Shown piece by piece: positions 1 through 11,616 of a DNA stretch of 64,000 nt. The first letter of the stretch is position 1; each line of letters begins with the position of its first letter. Made by a program: the position numbers and the translations under genes. This DNA is from Tenrec ecaudatus (taxonomy: Eukaryota > Chordata > Mammalia > Afrosoricida > Tenrecidae): contig NC_134545.1 in NCBI RefSeq assembly GCF_050624435.1, positions 82,905,563-82,969,562 on the forward strand, in the 5' to 3' direction. Under the pieces are notes generated by a model. It searched no databases. It was given only the letters and a program-made list of their open reading frames with translations, and was not told the DNA's origin.

Positions 1-575
1 CCCAAACAGCACTCATGGAAACAGCAGACAAGAGACCAGACGATGCGTCACACTGAGTACATCTGCCTAACATGCCCTCTTTACAGGGCTGAAAAGCAGA
101 GGTGGTACTTTGAGGACTAAGTTGCTCCTGACCCGAGCCATGATATTTCCAGCGGCCTCATATACATGTGAAAGTTGGACATTGAACAAAGAAGACCGAA
201 GAAGAATAGATGCATTTGGATTATGGTGCTGGCGAAGTACATTGACGTTACCATACACTGCCGCAAGAACAAACACAGCTGTCTCGGAAGAAGTACAGCC
301 AGAATGCTCCTTAGAGGCAAGGGTGGCAAGACTTTCTGTCACCTACTTTGGACATGCTGTCAGGAGACGTCGTACTTGATAAAGTGGAGGGGTAGTGGAA
401 AAGAGGAAGACTCTCGCCAAGAGAGTCTCAGGCTGCAACAAATAGGCTGAAACATCGCAACAATTGTGAGGATGGCTCAGGACCAGGGGGCGTTTCATTT
501 GGTCATACCAAGGGTCATGATGAATCAGAACGGACTCATTGGTACCTAACACCAACGTACACATACACATACAAG
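1..575 (+). mobile_element. RTE (BovB-like) LINE, 3' end of ORF2
   Basis: The plus strand from 107 can be read as GGTLRTKLLLTRAMIFPAAS, then YTCESWTLNKEDRRRIDAFG and LWCWRS. This is the conserved post-reverse-transcriptase segment of BovB/RTE elements ('CESWT..K...RRIDAFELWCWRR'). Later bases give VARLSVTYFGHAVRR. Frameshifts follow and the piece ends near CACCAAC at 575. It is a dead 5'-truncated copy, cut by the window edge. Confidence 0.8.
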
Positions 576-1217
576 TGCCATTGGTCTTGTTCTCACGAGA
601 CTCCAGCCTAACGCAGCGGGTATCTCTGGGGACGATGTGGAGAAAGACTTGAATATTATTTTATTATTACGCCTGCTTCTCTGTGGGTTCTGTTTTTTTT
701 CCAAGTGAGCTTGTATTTCTTTCATAATTATGAAATTCTCTCAAGTGTTTCATTTGGTCCCTCCACTTCAGGCACTTTTAATCTTGCATTAGCGGCCCCA
801 GCTCTGGTAGTTCCAGAAACTCAGTTTGTTCATTATGGCTTCGAGGAGCAGAAGTGGTGAGCAAGGCATGGAAGTGACTGGGGGCAGGGACCTGGCCGTC
901 CAGGAGCTGCATGCTGCTCAGCAGAGCTGCCAGGGGATTGGCGGGTGGCCAGTCCAGGGAGCAATGGGTCCAGACTGAGGTTTGGGTAGAAGCCGTAGCC
1001 TTTGGCACAATGTAGTGTCCTGGAGGCTTCTACAGTTCTGGGGCCCATGTGATGGCCCTGAAGACACATGGCTGAGCCTGCCTGCCAAGGGGAGGCTCTC
1101 CAGTGGGCCCATGTACTCTCTTCTTTCCTCCATCCCTGCCACTGTGTTCCATCAGACACATCCATTTCTTTGTCATTGCTGTGGGTCACTGTGGGGATTC
1201 TGATTCACCACCCCACA

Positions 1218-1337
1218 GGCAGAGTAGAACCTCTCCATAGAGCTTCCAAGGCTGTAATCTTTACAGGGGAAGAGAGCCAAGTCTCTTCTCTCTGAGAGTC
1301 CCTGGTGGGTGCTTAACTGGTGGGCCACCAGGGCCCC
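1218..1337 (-). mobile_element. AfroSINE, partial and old
   Basis: The pieces 'CAGAGTAGAAC', 'CTTCCAAGGCTGTAATC' and the head 'GGGCCACCAGGGCCCC' are in minus-strand order; the 3' tail is missing. Confidence 0.65.
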
Positions 1338-1355
1338 TTAGCAAAAACATTGCTA

Positions 1356-1545
1356 CCCAAACCCCAAACCAAACTCACTGCTGTCAATGGGATGCCGATT
1401 CAGAGAGACCCTACAGGAGAGGGTAGAACTGCCCTTGTGAGTTTCTGAGACCGTAACGCTTTACTGGTGTAGTAAGCCCCATCTTCCTCCTGGGGAGTAG
1501 CTAGTGGTTTTGAACTGCTGACCTTGCAGTTAGCAGCCCAACAAG
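1356..1545 (-). mobile_element. AfroSINE, near full length
   Basis: The tail side starts with AACCCCAAACCAAACTCACTG, the middle has 'GAGTTTCTGAGACCGTAAC', and the B-box region reads 'GGTTTTGAACTGCTGACC'. The last bases of the head are lost. Confidence 0.85.
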
Positions 1546-1640
1546 ATATGGACACTGATCTTTCAGTTAGAGAAAAGGACACTGGACATCCATCCACAGG
1601 TGAGCCAAACATGGAGAGGGAAGACACTCCAGGCAAAGTG

Positions 1641-2250
1641 GCTGCTAGGACTTGAATTGTATCCCCCACAAAAGGTAATTTTTTTCTTGGGTATAATCTT
1701 CATGGAAGCAGGTAGCTAGACCATTCTCCCATGGCCTAAGCGCTGGTGCTGGTGAATGTGACCTTGTTTGGAAACAGGATCTTGGAAGGTGTTCTCAATG
1801 ATAAAGCAGTCAGACCAGGTGGCCTGACACACTGCTATCCAGTCCATTTGGACTCATTGCATCTCCATAAAGGGTTTTGGAGACTTTTAATGTGTGTGGG
1901 AGCAGACAGCCTCACCTTTCTCTCATGGAGGGAGTGGCTGGTGGGCTTGAACCACCAACCTGTGGTTATCAGCCTAAGGCTAACCCACAGTTCCCAAATA
2001 GAGTAGGCCCTAATCTTATAAGAATAATATGACTATAAAACGGAAGAGGCACAGAGAGACGGAGGAAAGATGGCCATGTGATAATGGAGGCATGTTGCAG
2101 CTGCAAGCCAAGGGACAGCTGGGGCGACCAGAAGCCTACAGAGACAAGATGGGAGCTTTCCTGGGAGACTGTGGGGAACACACCTCTTCCCACACCCTGA
2201 ATTTAGACTTCCCTCAGACTGTGAGACAACTCATAAGCCAGCCAATCTGT
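1641..2250 (+). mobile_element. MaLR (MLT1/MST-type) LTR-like repeat, split by an AfroSINE
   Basis: The order 'CTTGAATTGTATCCCCCACA', 'GAATGTGACCTTGTTTGGAA', 'TAGGCCCTAATCTTATAAGA', 'GAGGCACAGAGAGACGGAGG' and 'AGACTGTGAGACAACT' follows that of mammalian MaLR-type LTRs. A minus SINE occupies about 1826-1990. The ends are ragged. Confidence 0.6.
1826..1990 (-). mobile_element. AfroSINE, old copy inserted in a MaLR LTR
   Basis: 'CTGCTATCCAGTCCATTTGG', 'TTTCTCTCATGGAGGGAGTG' and 'GGGCTTGAACCACCAACC' follow the SINE order with many substitutions. LTR sequence flanks both sides. Confidence 0.65.
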
Positions 2251-2365
2251 GCTTGCTCAGGCAGACCTGGGGAACGAACAGGGGTGACGTTGGTGGTGGG
2301 CTAGGAGTCTTTCCTTCCACACAAGAGATCCATGGTTCAAGTCCTGGCCACTGTACATCATGCAT

Positions 2366-2570
2366 AGGAGTCCGATGATACTGACAGGTAAGTGCTGGGC
2401 TGCTAATTCCAAGGTTGGCTGTTCAAACCCACTGGCTGTTCAAACCCACTGGCTGTTCCATAGGAGAAAGCTGAGGCTCTCTGCTCTTGGAAAGATCGGC
2501 AGCCTTGGAATATAGGGCCGCTATGAATTGGAATGAACTCTTTGGTGACGGTGGGTGTGGTCTCTGGTTT
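2366..2570 (+). mobile_element. AfroSINE with an internal 17-bp tandem duplication
   Basis: The head 'AGGAGTCCGATGATACTG' leads to 'GGGCTGCTAATTCCAAGG'. The phrase GGCTGTTCAAACCCACT is then repeated directly at the B-box region, and the tail ends 'TTTGGTGACGGTGGG'. Confidence 0.75.
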
Positions 2571-3194
2571 GGTCCTTCATGCACTTCCACCTCTCCTGGA
2601 GGCTTGCATGTTGCTGCAAAGCAGAAGAGGTTTCAGGAAAGCTTCCAGACTAAGATGCACTAGGGAGATAGGGCTGGCATCTATTTCTGAAAACCCAAGT
2701 ATATGACAACAGTCTGATCCCACAGAGCACAGGACCTCTGGGAGTCCGGGTTCACTTGAAAATAGGTGACCACAATGACAGGAATCAAAAACAGTGGCCA
2801 AGGAGAACCAAGGAGCACAAGCGTTTGCAGGCAGGCAACTTTCACCTTGTGCCTTCAATGCTTGAAACTACATAGGTTGTAAATGAACTTGAGTCTGTTC
2901 CTACCCATGTCAGCCTCTCCATCATCCTGGTTTGGTCCCTCAGGCCCAGCACCCCGTCGGGATGCAGCTCATGGTTGGCCTTCTGGAAGAGAAGTCACGC
3001 TGCTGTCCAGAGGGATGACAGATCCTTCCAGGAGGCATGACTCTTGTTCTGAATAAGCAGATAGACTTGTCTGATTAGACAAGCACTTCGTGGAACCACC
3101 TCTGTTCCCTGGACTCTCTCAGATGTTTACAAATGGGTTGGACCCTGTTTTTATTGTTTTCTCACCAGCTCAAGGCCGTCTCATTTTTCTTGTT

Positions 3195-3260
3195 AATATA
3201 CAGGCCGTACCTTACACCGAGTAAGTGCTCAATAAATTTTTGTTGAATTGATTTTCCTGC
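3195..3260 (+). mobile_element. MIR/L2-type tail
   Basis: 'GAGTAAGTGCTCAATAAATT' followed by 'TTTGTTGAATTGA' is the characteristic 3' end of MIR-class elements. Confidence 0.6.
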
Positions 3261-3420
3261 TCAGAGATATGGCAGAAAGACCCTCCCTGTTTTATGTGCA
3301 TAATTCTCCAGGTCGGCCAACATGGAATATTGGATATTGATCACATCACCCAGGACCAAGGTAAGTCTGAGGGTCTGAGCAGGTGCCTGGATCAACAAAT
3401 GTCAACGTGATCCACAGTCG

Positions 3421-3605
3421 GAGGGCGGCACAATGAATAAGTACTCGCCTGCTACCTAAGCGCTTGGGGGGAACCACCGACCACTGCACCGGGGAAGCGA
3501 CCTGCTGATCTGCCTCTGTAGAGAGGGTAGTCTTAGAAATCCGATGGGGCAGCTCTGCTCTGTCCTACGTGCAGGTGGCTGCGAGTGGGACTTGATCTGA
3601 GTAGG
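3421..3605 (+). mobile_element. AfroSINE-related tRNA SINE, diverged
   Basis: 'GGGCGGCACAATGAATAAG', 'TGCTACCTAAGCGCTTGG', 'GATGGGGCAGCTCTGCTCTG' and 'GGTGGCTGCGAGTGGGAC' keep the order of the family, but the middle is poorly matched. Confidence 0.55.
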
Positions 3606-3773
3606 GACAACGACAAAGTCCGAGAACCAATTGCGGCTAACGAAGGGAGCCTCTAATTGGCAAAAGAAGTCCAATGTCCTGTGGACGGGTGAATAGGCGT
3701 CTTGGGTGAATGTGACCAACTGACCTGCGTGCCCAGACCACCTCCTAAAGAAACGGGGATGTCCCAACTCCCA

Positions 3774-4287
3774 TGTGGTAGTTACATAATCTGGCGTCAA
3801 CTCGAGACTAGTGAGAGTGAAGGGGTGGAGTTTAGCCTGTCAATCAGGTTGCAGCTTGAAGACCTCATTTGGAGGCACTAAGGAGATAAATGGCTTGCTG
3901 GAAGTGGGGCATAGATACACTCCCTTCAAGACATTCTTGAAGACAAGTCACATGGAGCTACACTGATAGAGTCAGAGCCCTGGAGCTGGAGGAGCCACGT
4001 GAAGACCCATGCCAGCTCTGAGATCCTTCCACTACCACTGGATCTTGAAGATTTGCTACCCACTGGCCTGTGATCTTCCTGCCTTTGGCATTATTCCATG
4101 GCTCGGTGAGTCTGAAGAGGAATTTATGGACTAGTATTGGACATATGGGGTAAGATTGGACATATGGCATTGATCTGAACTGAGCTGGGATGTTTCTCAA
4201 TATACAATTGTTCTTTTATGCAAAGTTATTTCTTATACACATGAGTGTTCCTGAATTTGTTTCTCTAGTCAAACCCAGACTAACACA
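3774..4287 (+). mobile_element. ERVL/MLT2-like solo LTR, family A
   Basis: It starts TGTGGTAGTTACATAATC and ends CCCAGACTAACACA, giving the TG...CA borders of an LTR. The first line with CTGTCAACTTGAG-like sequence and the last line with TTTGTTTCTCTAGTC resemble ERVL-class MLT2 LTRs. This is one of seven related copies in the window. No internal retroviral sequence is attached. Confidence 0.75.
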
Positions 4288-4303
4288 CCCCTGTCTGTCA
4301 ATA

Positions 4304-4528
4304 AGAAGCTCTGGTGGTCTGGGGAGGGGGAGCGGGGGGTGTCACACGTTGGGTTAATAAGCACAAAACCAGCAGTCCGTAACCTCCAGCCACTCTGTGG
4401 GACAAAGAGGAGGCTTTCTTCTCCTGTGCAGAGTCACTGTCTTGGAAACCCACACGGGCACTTCTACCCTGTCCTACAGCAACGCCGAGTTGGAGTCCAC
4501 TTGAGGGCAGTGAGCTTGGGTTTTGGGG
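4304..4528 (+). mobile_element. AfroSINE, near full length
   Basis: 'AGAAGCTCTGGTGGTCTGGG' head with a G-rich insertion, 'CAGCCACTCTGTGGGACAAA' middle and 'AGGGCAGTGAGCTTGGGTTT' tail. Confidence 0.8.
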
Positions 4529-4570
4529 TGCCTGTACATAGCGCCTTGTTTGCAAACAGAAGCTTTTGTT

Positions 4571-4876
4571 GTGTTAATGAGGTCACACCAGAGTAGAGTG
4601 GGTGTTAACGGGGATCCCTCCTGAGTGGTGTCTTATAAATGGAGCAAAAGGGTGCACACGCCCAGGAGGATGAGAGCTGCCCCGGGCAGACCCATCTGAA
4701 AGCAAAAGAACGCCAAGGGTCACCAGCAGACGTGGGTCATGAGGAAAGAGTCCCACAGAAGGAGGAGACACAGACAAGCATTGCTTGGGTCTCTTAACCT
4801 TTGGAAACGCTGAGAAAATAAATTCCTGTTCCTTACAGCCCCCGATGTGTGGCAATTTTTGTTAGGGCACAGTACC
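4571..4876 (+). mobile_element. MaLR-type LTR-like fragment, 3' part
   Basis: It has 'TTAATGAGGTCACACCAGAG', 'GTGGGTGTTAACGGGGATCC', a 'GAGAAAATAAATTCCTGTTC' polyadenylation region and a 'GTGTGGCAATTTTTGTTAGG' end, in the order seen in MLT1/MST LTRs. The 5' end is missing. Confidence 0.55.
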
Positions 4877-5499
4877 AAGGACAGCAGCAGTCCAGGTAAG
4901 AAGCTAAGTGCCTGTGGACGAGGCTCAGAAGAAGAAATGGAGAACAGCGTGGGCAGGTGATGTGATGGCCTCAAGGCCAGGAGCGTGAACAAGTCGGGTA
5001 GTCACATCAGACGGCTTGGGCGCCTGTCCTGGTTCAGTTCCTCATAATCCCACCATCATCGGCGAAGCCAGGCAGCTGGCGACGTGGTGAGGACTTAATG
5101 GGGGAGCGGGCGTGTGCGAAACACTGTCAACAGTGAATGTGATGTGGCAAGAAGGAGAGTTAGTAAGCTTGGAAAACCTCTCGGGCCTCAAAGAACTTTT
5201 GTTTTCTTTTGCCAAATGTTCTGCCTTCTGGTTTCTCCGGCAGTTTTATTCACAGGAGGACAACTCTGGGCTTGATGATGTTATAGCATTCATTGGGTCC
5301 TCCCCCGCTACATTATAGATGAGGCAACGGGCTCACAGAGGCTCAGCCACACACAGCTGATTAAATAAACAAACTGAATGCCAACCAGTGAATAGAAGCG
5401 ATCTGAATAGGACTCCCCTAGTTTTACAAGTTTACTTCGGAAAACCGTCCCTGTGTCTTTGGAAGGGTGGTTTCTGCTGCCTAGGATGGAAGCATGTGC

Positions 5500-5612
5500 T
5501 CTAACTCTCGAGTGGGTTACCCGTTGGCTGTTAACCTCAAGGTTAGCAGTTCAAACCCCCGGTAGCTTCGAGGGAGAAAAGATGAGGCTGTCTGCTCCTA
5601 TAAAGAGTTATG
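5500..5612 (+). mobile_element. AfroSINE, 5' half, head-to-head partner of the next copy
   Basis: 'GGCTGTTAACCTCAAGG', 'TTAGCAGTTCAAACCCCCGG' and 'AAAAGATGAGGCTGTCTGC' are sense sequence up to the 'AAAGAGTTATG' region, where the orientation switches. Confidence 0.7.
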
Positions 5613-5619
5613 TTCCCCA

Positions 5620-5816
5620 GAAAACCTATGGAGTGACCCCGAAACCTATGGAGTGGCCCCGACGGCAGGATAGAACTGCTCTCTCAGGTTTCCAAGGCTG
5701 TAAATCTCGAGCGAGGCAGACAGCTTCATCTTTCACCCAAAGAGCAGTGACTGTGGGTTGCAACTGCTAAGCATTTGGCTGGAAGCCTAATGCCTAATGA
5801 CATTGCCACCACTTAG
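5620..5816 (-). mobile_element. AfroSINE, antisense partner of the previous copy
   Basis: 'GGCAGGATAGAACTGCTCTC', 'GGTTTCCAAGGCTGTAAATC' and 'CATTGCCACCACTTAG' run in minus order. It starts in a duplicated 20-base phrase near 5617-5656. Confidence 0.7.
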
Positions 5817-6202
5817 ACGCACACCTCTCATCCCTGCTCGTGGGGCCAGGCTCCTGGCCCGGAAGGAGCTCCTGCAGGGTGTGGATCAGGCCGGTACAGG
5901 CAAGAAGTGAACAGATGAGCATCTCTGGGTTCTGGTCTCACCCAGCAGTCTCTACTTTGATGACGTTGAAGTTTCTTTAAGTTCTATTTGGTGTTATCTG
6001 AGACTCTGGAGCTGAGTTGTAACATTAAAAATGAAGTTTTGTTCTACCTAGCAAAACATATACCCAGTCTACCTATTTCTACATGCATAAATGAGGGATT
6101 AGCTGCAGGCATTCGAAGAGAGAGTTTATTTGGGAGGAAGTCAGCTTGCTGAGCAAGGTAGCCTGGCACTGGAGGTAAGACACCAGAGACCCCAGTTTGA
6201 GG

Positions 6203-6355
6203 AACCCAAACCAAACCAATCCCATTGTCCCCAGTCCCTTATGACTCATCGCGACCCCACAGGTCAGAGAACTACCTCGTTGAGTTTTCAAGATTGTAAT
6301 CTTTGTGGAGCCAGCAGGCAGCAGCTTCACACTCTGCACCCCCAGGGTCTCTTGA
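6203..6355 (-). mobile_element. AfroSINE, shortened
   Basis: 'AACCCAAACCAAACCAATCC' tail, 'CTTATGACTCATCGCGACCC' and 'TCAAGATTGTAATCTTTG'; the central monomer is deleted before the 'CCCCCAGGGTCTC' head. Confidence 0.7.
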
Positions 6356-7266
6356 GAAAGATTCCCTAACCCCAACTCAACCCATGATGTGCGCTGGTTC
6401 TGACGCACGCATGGCAGCCCCACGTGCACAGAAGACAAGCGCTCCATAGGGATTTTTACCGGATCAGGTTACCAGGCCTTTCTTCTGGGTGAGTTCAGAC
6501 CATCCATCTTGAAGTTGACAGTCCCGCACAGACGCCTGGTGACACCCGGGGTCCTTGTACAAATGGAACCAACCTGTGTGGATGCACAGTCAGTGCCATC
6601 CAACTGCCCGGTTCAAAATAAGTTGGCACTAGGCTTTAGAATTGCCGCGTGATTGTGAAATTATCACTTGATTGGCATTATTACTTCCTGGCATTTCCCA
6701 ATCAGACACTCATTTGCTTGCCGGTTTATCCCCTGGCTTCCCCACGAGCCTCTGTGAGAGCAGGGACCCAGCACACCTTGCTCAGAGCTGGATTCTTTGT
6801 GCCTTGAGGGGCCTTGGCCCACGGACAGTTTTCCTTACACGTCTTTTGAGTGGATGGATGTCAGTTTTACAGCTTGGGTGGAAGTGTTGTAGGCAGCTAT
6901 TAAATTAGGCTTAATTCTGATGTGCACAGCATTTTTAATGAGTACTTGCAGCTGATGTAGAAATAAAATACGCCCGAGGAAATGGCCAGGTCATCTTTGA
7001 GACAGAAATATAGCAGGCAGGCGACACTGGGCATGAAGACAAGACAAGGGCACTGCACGTTTTGAGGGGAGAGAGAAGATCAGGTCCAAATAACTTCTGA
7101 AGCACTGGCTTGATTCGAGTTGTGCCGGAAGGCAGAATCAGGACCCACAAGAAGACAGGTTGTTTTTCAAGGTATGTGATAGCTGAAAGGGCTGGCTTGG
7201 GAGTCAGTGAGTTCCCCATACATCCAAGGAGGTTCTCAAGGAGGGGGGGCCTGTGGTGTTAGAGGG

Positions 7267-7719
7267 TGTGTTAGGCCAAGCGGACTAAAGAAACCAATCC
7301 AGGGACACTCATCTAGATGTAAGAAAGAGCTTTATATCAAGAAGTAATTATATAGCAAGAAAACATCCCAGCCCAGTCCAACTCAGGTCCATAAGTACAA
7401 TACTGGTTCCTAAGTCTTCCTTCAGAATCATGCATGCTCATGAAATGGTGCAGAATGCAGAAAGATTACAGGCCCGTGGGTGCAAAGGTGTGTGGATCCA
7501 TTGGTGGTGTCTCTGGCAGCAATCTTGCTCAGCCAGTAGGAAGGTGAAAGCAGAAGCGCATGTGTGTGTGTGTGTGTGGGGGGGTTTCCCAGGGTCTCCT
7601 TATGAGAAGACCATACCCACAAGGAGGCATCATCAGGCTGTGACCCGATTGACAGGTTGAATACTACCCCAATGTTTTGCTATATTTTCAAGTTGACATG
7701 AAATTGTGTAAGTACCACA
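7267..7719 (-). mobile_element. ERVL/MLT2-like solo LTR, family A, reverse orientation
   Basis: On this strand it opens TGTGTTAGGCC and closes GTAAGTACCACA, the reverse of the other copies. The flanking pentamers GAGGG (7262-7266) and GAGGA (7720-7724) agree at 4 of 5 bases, fitting a decayed target duplication. A (TG)n tract at 7559-7578 sits inside. Confidence 0.75.
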
Positions 7720-8189
7720 GAGGAGATGGAAGGCCGTCATGACCCTGTTTGCTCCTAACCTGTAGGGCTTGGGAGGCAAATCCCAGCCCTCTAAGAAGTA
7801 AATAAGTGAACAAAAATAACATGGAAATAGAAGGGGAATGGGAAAGAGAGGGAGAGGGGAGAGAGAGGGGAGATGGAACAGGGAGACCCCTGCCATTGTG
7901 CTTCCATGAGAATTCTGTCCATCCCAGTTCTAAGGACCCCTGAGGACGCCTCAGATGCCACCCAGCCACATCTCAGAACAACCTGTGCGTCAAAGCCCAG
8001 CCAGACTTCCCATTTCACCGGGGCATATGGCTTGTGACTTCCTTCCCCTAGTCCTCAGGGCCCCTTCTGAGGTGCTGCACCCCCAAACCATCCTCCATTA
8101 ATGTAAAGAAGATGACCATCTACTCCACCCTGAGCAAGACAGTGGGGGAAATAGTTGTCCCCGTGGAGGTAAAGTCGTCAAGGAGAGAT

Positions 8190-8318
8190 GGTTTCAACCT
8201 CTCCCCGGCCACTCACTAGCCAAGGGCCCTGGACATCGCATTTTCCTTCCTGAGTCTCAGTGTGGTCACTGGTCAGATGTGGACCACGGCGCTTATTTAG
8301 AGGGCGTTTGTGAGCATC
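8190..8318 (+). mobile_element. MIR fragment
   Basis: 'CCGGCCACTCACTAGCCAAG', 'TTCCTTCCTGAGTCTCAGTG' and 'GCGTTTGTGAGCATCAAGG' follow the MIR core order. Confidence 0.55.
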
Positions 8319-8320
8319 AA

Positions 8321-8505
8321 GGAGTGCTGGTGGCACCGTGATTAAGCACTCAGCTTAACTGAAAAGTTGTCGGTTTGAAGCTACCCGCCACTTTGTGGGA
8401 GAACGAAGAGGCTTTCTACTCCTGTAAAGTTAGGAGTCTTGGAAACCCACGTGGGGAGTTCTTACTCTGTCCTCAGGGTGGCTCTGAGTGGGAATCAGCA
8501 GCCAC
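8321..8505 (+). mobile_element. AfroSINE
   Basis: 'GGAGTGCTGGTGGCACCGTG' head, 'AAGTTGTCGGTTTGAAGC' B-box region and 'GGTGGCTCTGAGTGGGAATC' near the tail. Confidence 0.82.
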
Positions 8506-8582
8506 AGTGGGCTTGTGTGTTTGCCTGTTTGATTTACTGTGAAGATCAGGAGTCATGCAAATCATTTCATTTGGGGCTACTA

Positions 8583-8770
8583 GCGGTCCTGGTGGTGCAG
8601 TGGGTTATGCATGGAGATAATTTGAACCCAACAATTGCTTTGTGGCGGAAAGAGGAGGCTTGCTACTCCTGTAAAGATTTACAGCCTTGGAAACTCACAA
8701 GGGCAGTTCTCCTCTGTCCTAGAGGGTCGCGACGAGTCAGAATTGATTTGATGGCACTGAGTTTTCTGCT
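8583..8770 (+). mobile_element. AfroSINE, second of a same-strand pair
   Basis: 'GCGGTCCTGGTGGTGCAGTG' head, 'GGAAAGAGGAGGCTTGCTAC' and 'GGGTCGCGACGAGTCAGAAT' with 'GATGGCACTGAG' tail. Confidence 0.85.
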
Positions 8771-8927
8771 TTTAATGGAAACATTGGCGGTTTAAAGCCA
8801 CTCGGGGGCGCCTCAGCAGTTCTGACAGACCTGGGCTTCTTTTTCCCAGTCATCTCAGGCATAAAAACTCTGTGGAGGGTAAGTGCCACACTGTATTAGC
8901 TTGAAGGCCACTGTTTTCAATTAAATA

Positions 8928-9025
8928 TACACACATACATATTTATATAGATGTACACATGTGTGTATATATATGCATGTGTGTATATATGTATGTGCAT
9001 ATGGGTGTGTATGTACATGTGTGTA

Positions 9026-9062
<37 letters not shown>
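8928..9062. repeat. Compound TA/TG microsatellite
   Basis: About 135 bases of mixed ATACAC, TGTGTATA and finally an uninterrupted (TA)n run of about 12 units ending at 9062. Confidence 0.9.
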
Positions 9063-9064
<2 letters not shown>

Positions 9065-9102
9065 GTAAGTGAGAACTCTAATCTAGGGTATCTGAAACCC
9101 AG

Positions 9103-9300
9103 TAGCCCCTGGTGGCACTGTGGTAGTGGTTATGCCTTGGGCTGCTAACCTCAAGGTCAGCAGTTTGAAACCACAACCTGATCTTCAGGAGAAAGATGAG
9201 GCTTTCTACCCCCATAGAGTTACCGTCTCAGAAACCCGCAGGGGCAGGTCTACCCTGTCCTATAGGGTAGCTATGAGTCAGAATCGACTCCATAGTAGTA
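9103..9300 (+). mobile_element. AfroSINE, near full length
   Basis: 'AGCCCCTGGTGGCACTGTGG', 'GGTCAGCAGTTTGAAACC' and 'GGGTAGCTATGAGTCAGAAT'. It is inserted beside a long TG/TA microsatellite. Confidence 0.88.
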
Positions 9301-11485
9301 TAGAACACAGCAAGACACTTAGAAAAACATGGATTTTCAGAAAGATACTCTGCTGAAATAAGTCTCCTCTGGATTTGACCCCGAAGTTCCCAATCTTAAT
9401 CAGTTACCTCCGAGTTACAAAGGAGTGCGTATCTTCCACCAAGATTGGCCCCTTCCATCTCCAGCCTTCACCCCAGGGGTTCCTTCCTGTGCTCTTCCTT
9501 GAATAGTTTTGAAATCACCCTTAAGTGAATCAGCAGATTTGCTGGACCGTTTAGGCTCTCGTACAAGTCTTTGCACAACCACCTCTGCAAGTGAAGGTAA
9601 CTTTTCCAGGTGTCAAACTTCCAAGTAGGGGCTCATAATTCATGCTCCGAAGTGACCCCTGGAAGGAGGCTGGAGGCACCCCATAGAGGATCTGGCCCAC
9701 CCTCTGCTCATCCCCCGAGCATTGCCACCTTGTTAAATTGAGGCAGAGACAGAGATTCATAGCTCAACACAAAGCCTGCCGCTCTCCCCCGTCTGCCCTC
9801 CCTGCCATGGGGATGTCCATTCCAGACACACAGTGGGGGAAGGCTACTCGGTGCCAAATGACATCCTGGCTTCTGAAGCGCAGCCGTCCCGAGGGCTGGC
9901 CGTGAGCACAGCGTGCTGCCTCTGTGAGTGTGCACATCTGGGCCTGCAGCTCCCAGGGTGTGAACTCTGCGTTTTTCTTGGTGTTGAAATATGGCTCCGC
10001 TGGGGCCCCAGCAGGTCGGGCCAGCACAGACACTTCCCCTGCCTGACCTCAGACAGCCCCGGATTCTTCACCAGAAGGAAAAGCTTTCAGTGCTGCAAAG
10101 GGCTGTCGCTAGGAACCAGGCCTCTTGCTGAGAGGGGTGGGATGTGGGCGGGGAGGTGCTCTTGAACTTCTCACAACCTGGCTGAGCTTGGTGGGGAAGG
10201 AAGTAGGAAATGTGATTAACATGTAACCATAGGGAGGGAGGGAGGCTATAAGGACAAGATGGGGAAGAAGAGTTCAGCGTGGCTGTGTGAATGGTCACAT
10301 CCAGTCATTTCCCGGAGACAGCAGTCACCTTGCTTGTCAAGAGGAAGGGCTTGAAGAACTTTCAAAATTGGTGACCAAGGAGGTTGACCAACCGCAGGCA
10401 GCTGCCCGGAGTCTCAAACCCCTTTGCGTTAGACGTTTTAAACTGTGACGCCTCCTATAAGGGAATGAGGGGGCTGGCTCTCAGCATCAAGGTCATGATC
10501 AGGTGTGACGGGGGCGCAATAATGCTTTCCCCCTTAAGGTAAAAAAAAATCATGCCAAGGGGGAATGCGATGAGGAGAGACAGCAGATTTGAAGTGACCC
10601 CTAAAAGAACATCACCTCCCACTTGCAGTCTCACATGACAGCAGAGAAGGGGCCTGTGGAGGACCAAGACCAGAGACCAGAGGTGGCGGGGATGCCCACA
10701 GCGGAGGAAATTCCCAGAATGCCTGGCTGAAGGCAGACACACCATCACCAGTTGCCGGGGAGTCATGACTCAGGGTGCCTCCGTGTGTGTCAGGTCAGAA
10801 CAGGGCCCTGGACGTGAGGTTTTCAGTGGCTGGCTTTTCCTAAGTAGGTGGCCAGGACTTTCCTCTGAGGTGCCTCTGGGGTACTGGGAGTTCCAACCTT
10901 TTTTAGTCCGTTAGCTGCACGTGGTAACTGTTTGCACCACCCTGGGCTGAGTCTGGGTATTTTGTGTTCTAGAAAGGGTGCTTATGCTAAGTAGGGGTGG
11001 CCATTCACGGCTCAGTCAGGCATAATCCACCAATCATAGGTGGTGGGGTGAGGACAAGCCCCGTTTCCACTGTTCAGAGTCAGCTAGAGTGCTCAGATTG
11101 CACATAAGTCTTGCTGTTTTCCACTCTGGCTGGCTAGAGTCAATAGGCGCAAACCCCTGCATTTAGTTGTTATTTCTTCTGGAAACACCTTCTGTTTCAT
11201 TAGCGTGGAGGCTCGGCAGGAGTCGTGGCAGGCAGTGTGTGGAGCCTGGGGCACAGCATGTGGGCTGTGTGCAGCGCCCCCGTGGTAGGAACGAGGCAGA
11301 GCCCCGCGGGACTGGGCACATTCGCAGGGGCTCCCTCATTCTCATTGCTCCCCCAAGATGTGCGGGTCACGTTCTCCAATGCTGCCCCTGCATGGCTCTC
11401 GGGATCTCCCCACTTCTGCTTTAGTCTCTCCCTCACACCTCTTCAGAGTAGCCCTGCCTTGGAACACCTTCCTGGATCTCCTACA
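9301..11485. other. Repeat-poor intergenic stretch, no gene seen
   Basis: This is about 2.2 kb of moderate GC sequence with only short chance frames and no splice-bounded conserved peptide. It contains no repeat that I recognise with confidence and is a candidate place for unannotated noncoding function. Confidence 0.5.
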
Positions 11486-11616
11486 ACGCAAACCAAACCC
11501 ACTGCCATTGCGCCGATGCTGACTCATGGTGACCCTACACGACAGAGGGGTCAGTCTCAGCTTCCTCCCACAGAGCAGCTGGTGATGTGGGACTGCGCCA
11601 CGTGTAACCCGCTGCC
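11486..11616 (-). mobile_element. AfroSINE, truncated
   Basis: 'AAACCAAACCCACTGCCATT' tail, 'GATGCTGACTCATGGTGACC' and a head reduced to 'GTGTAACCCGCTGCC'; the middle is deleted. Confidence 0.7.
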
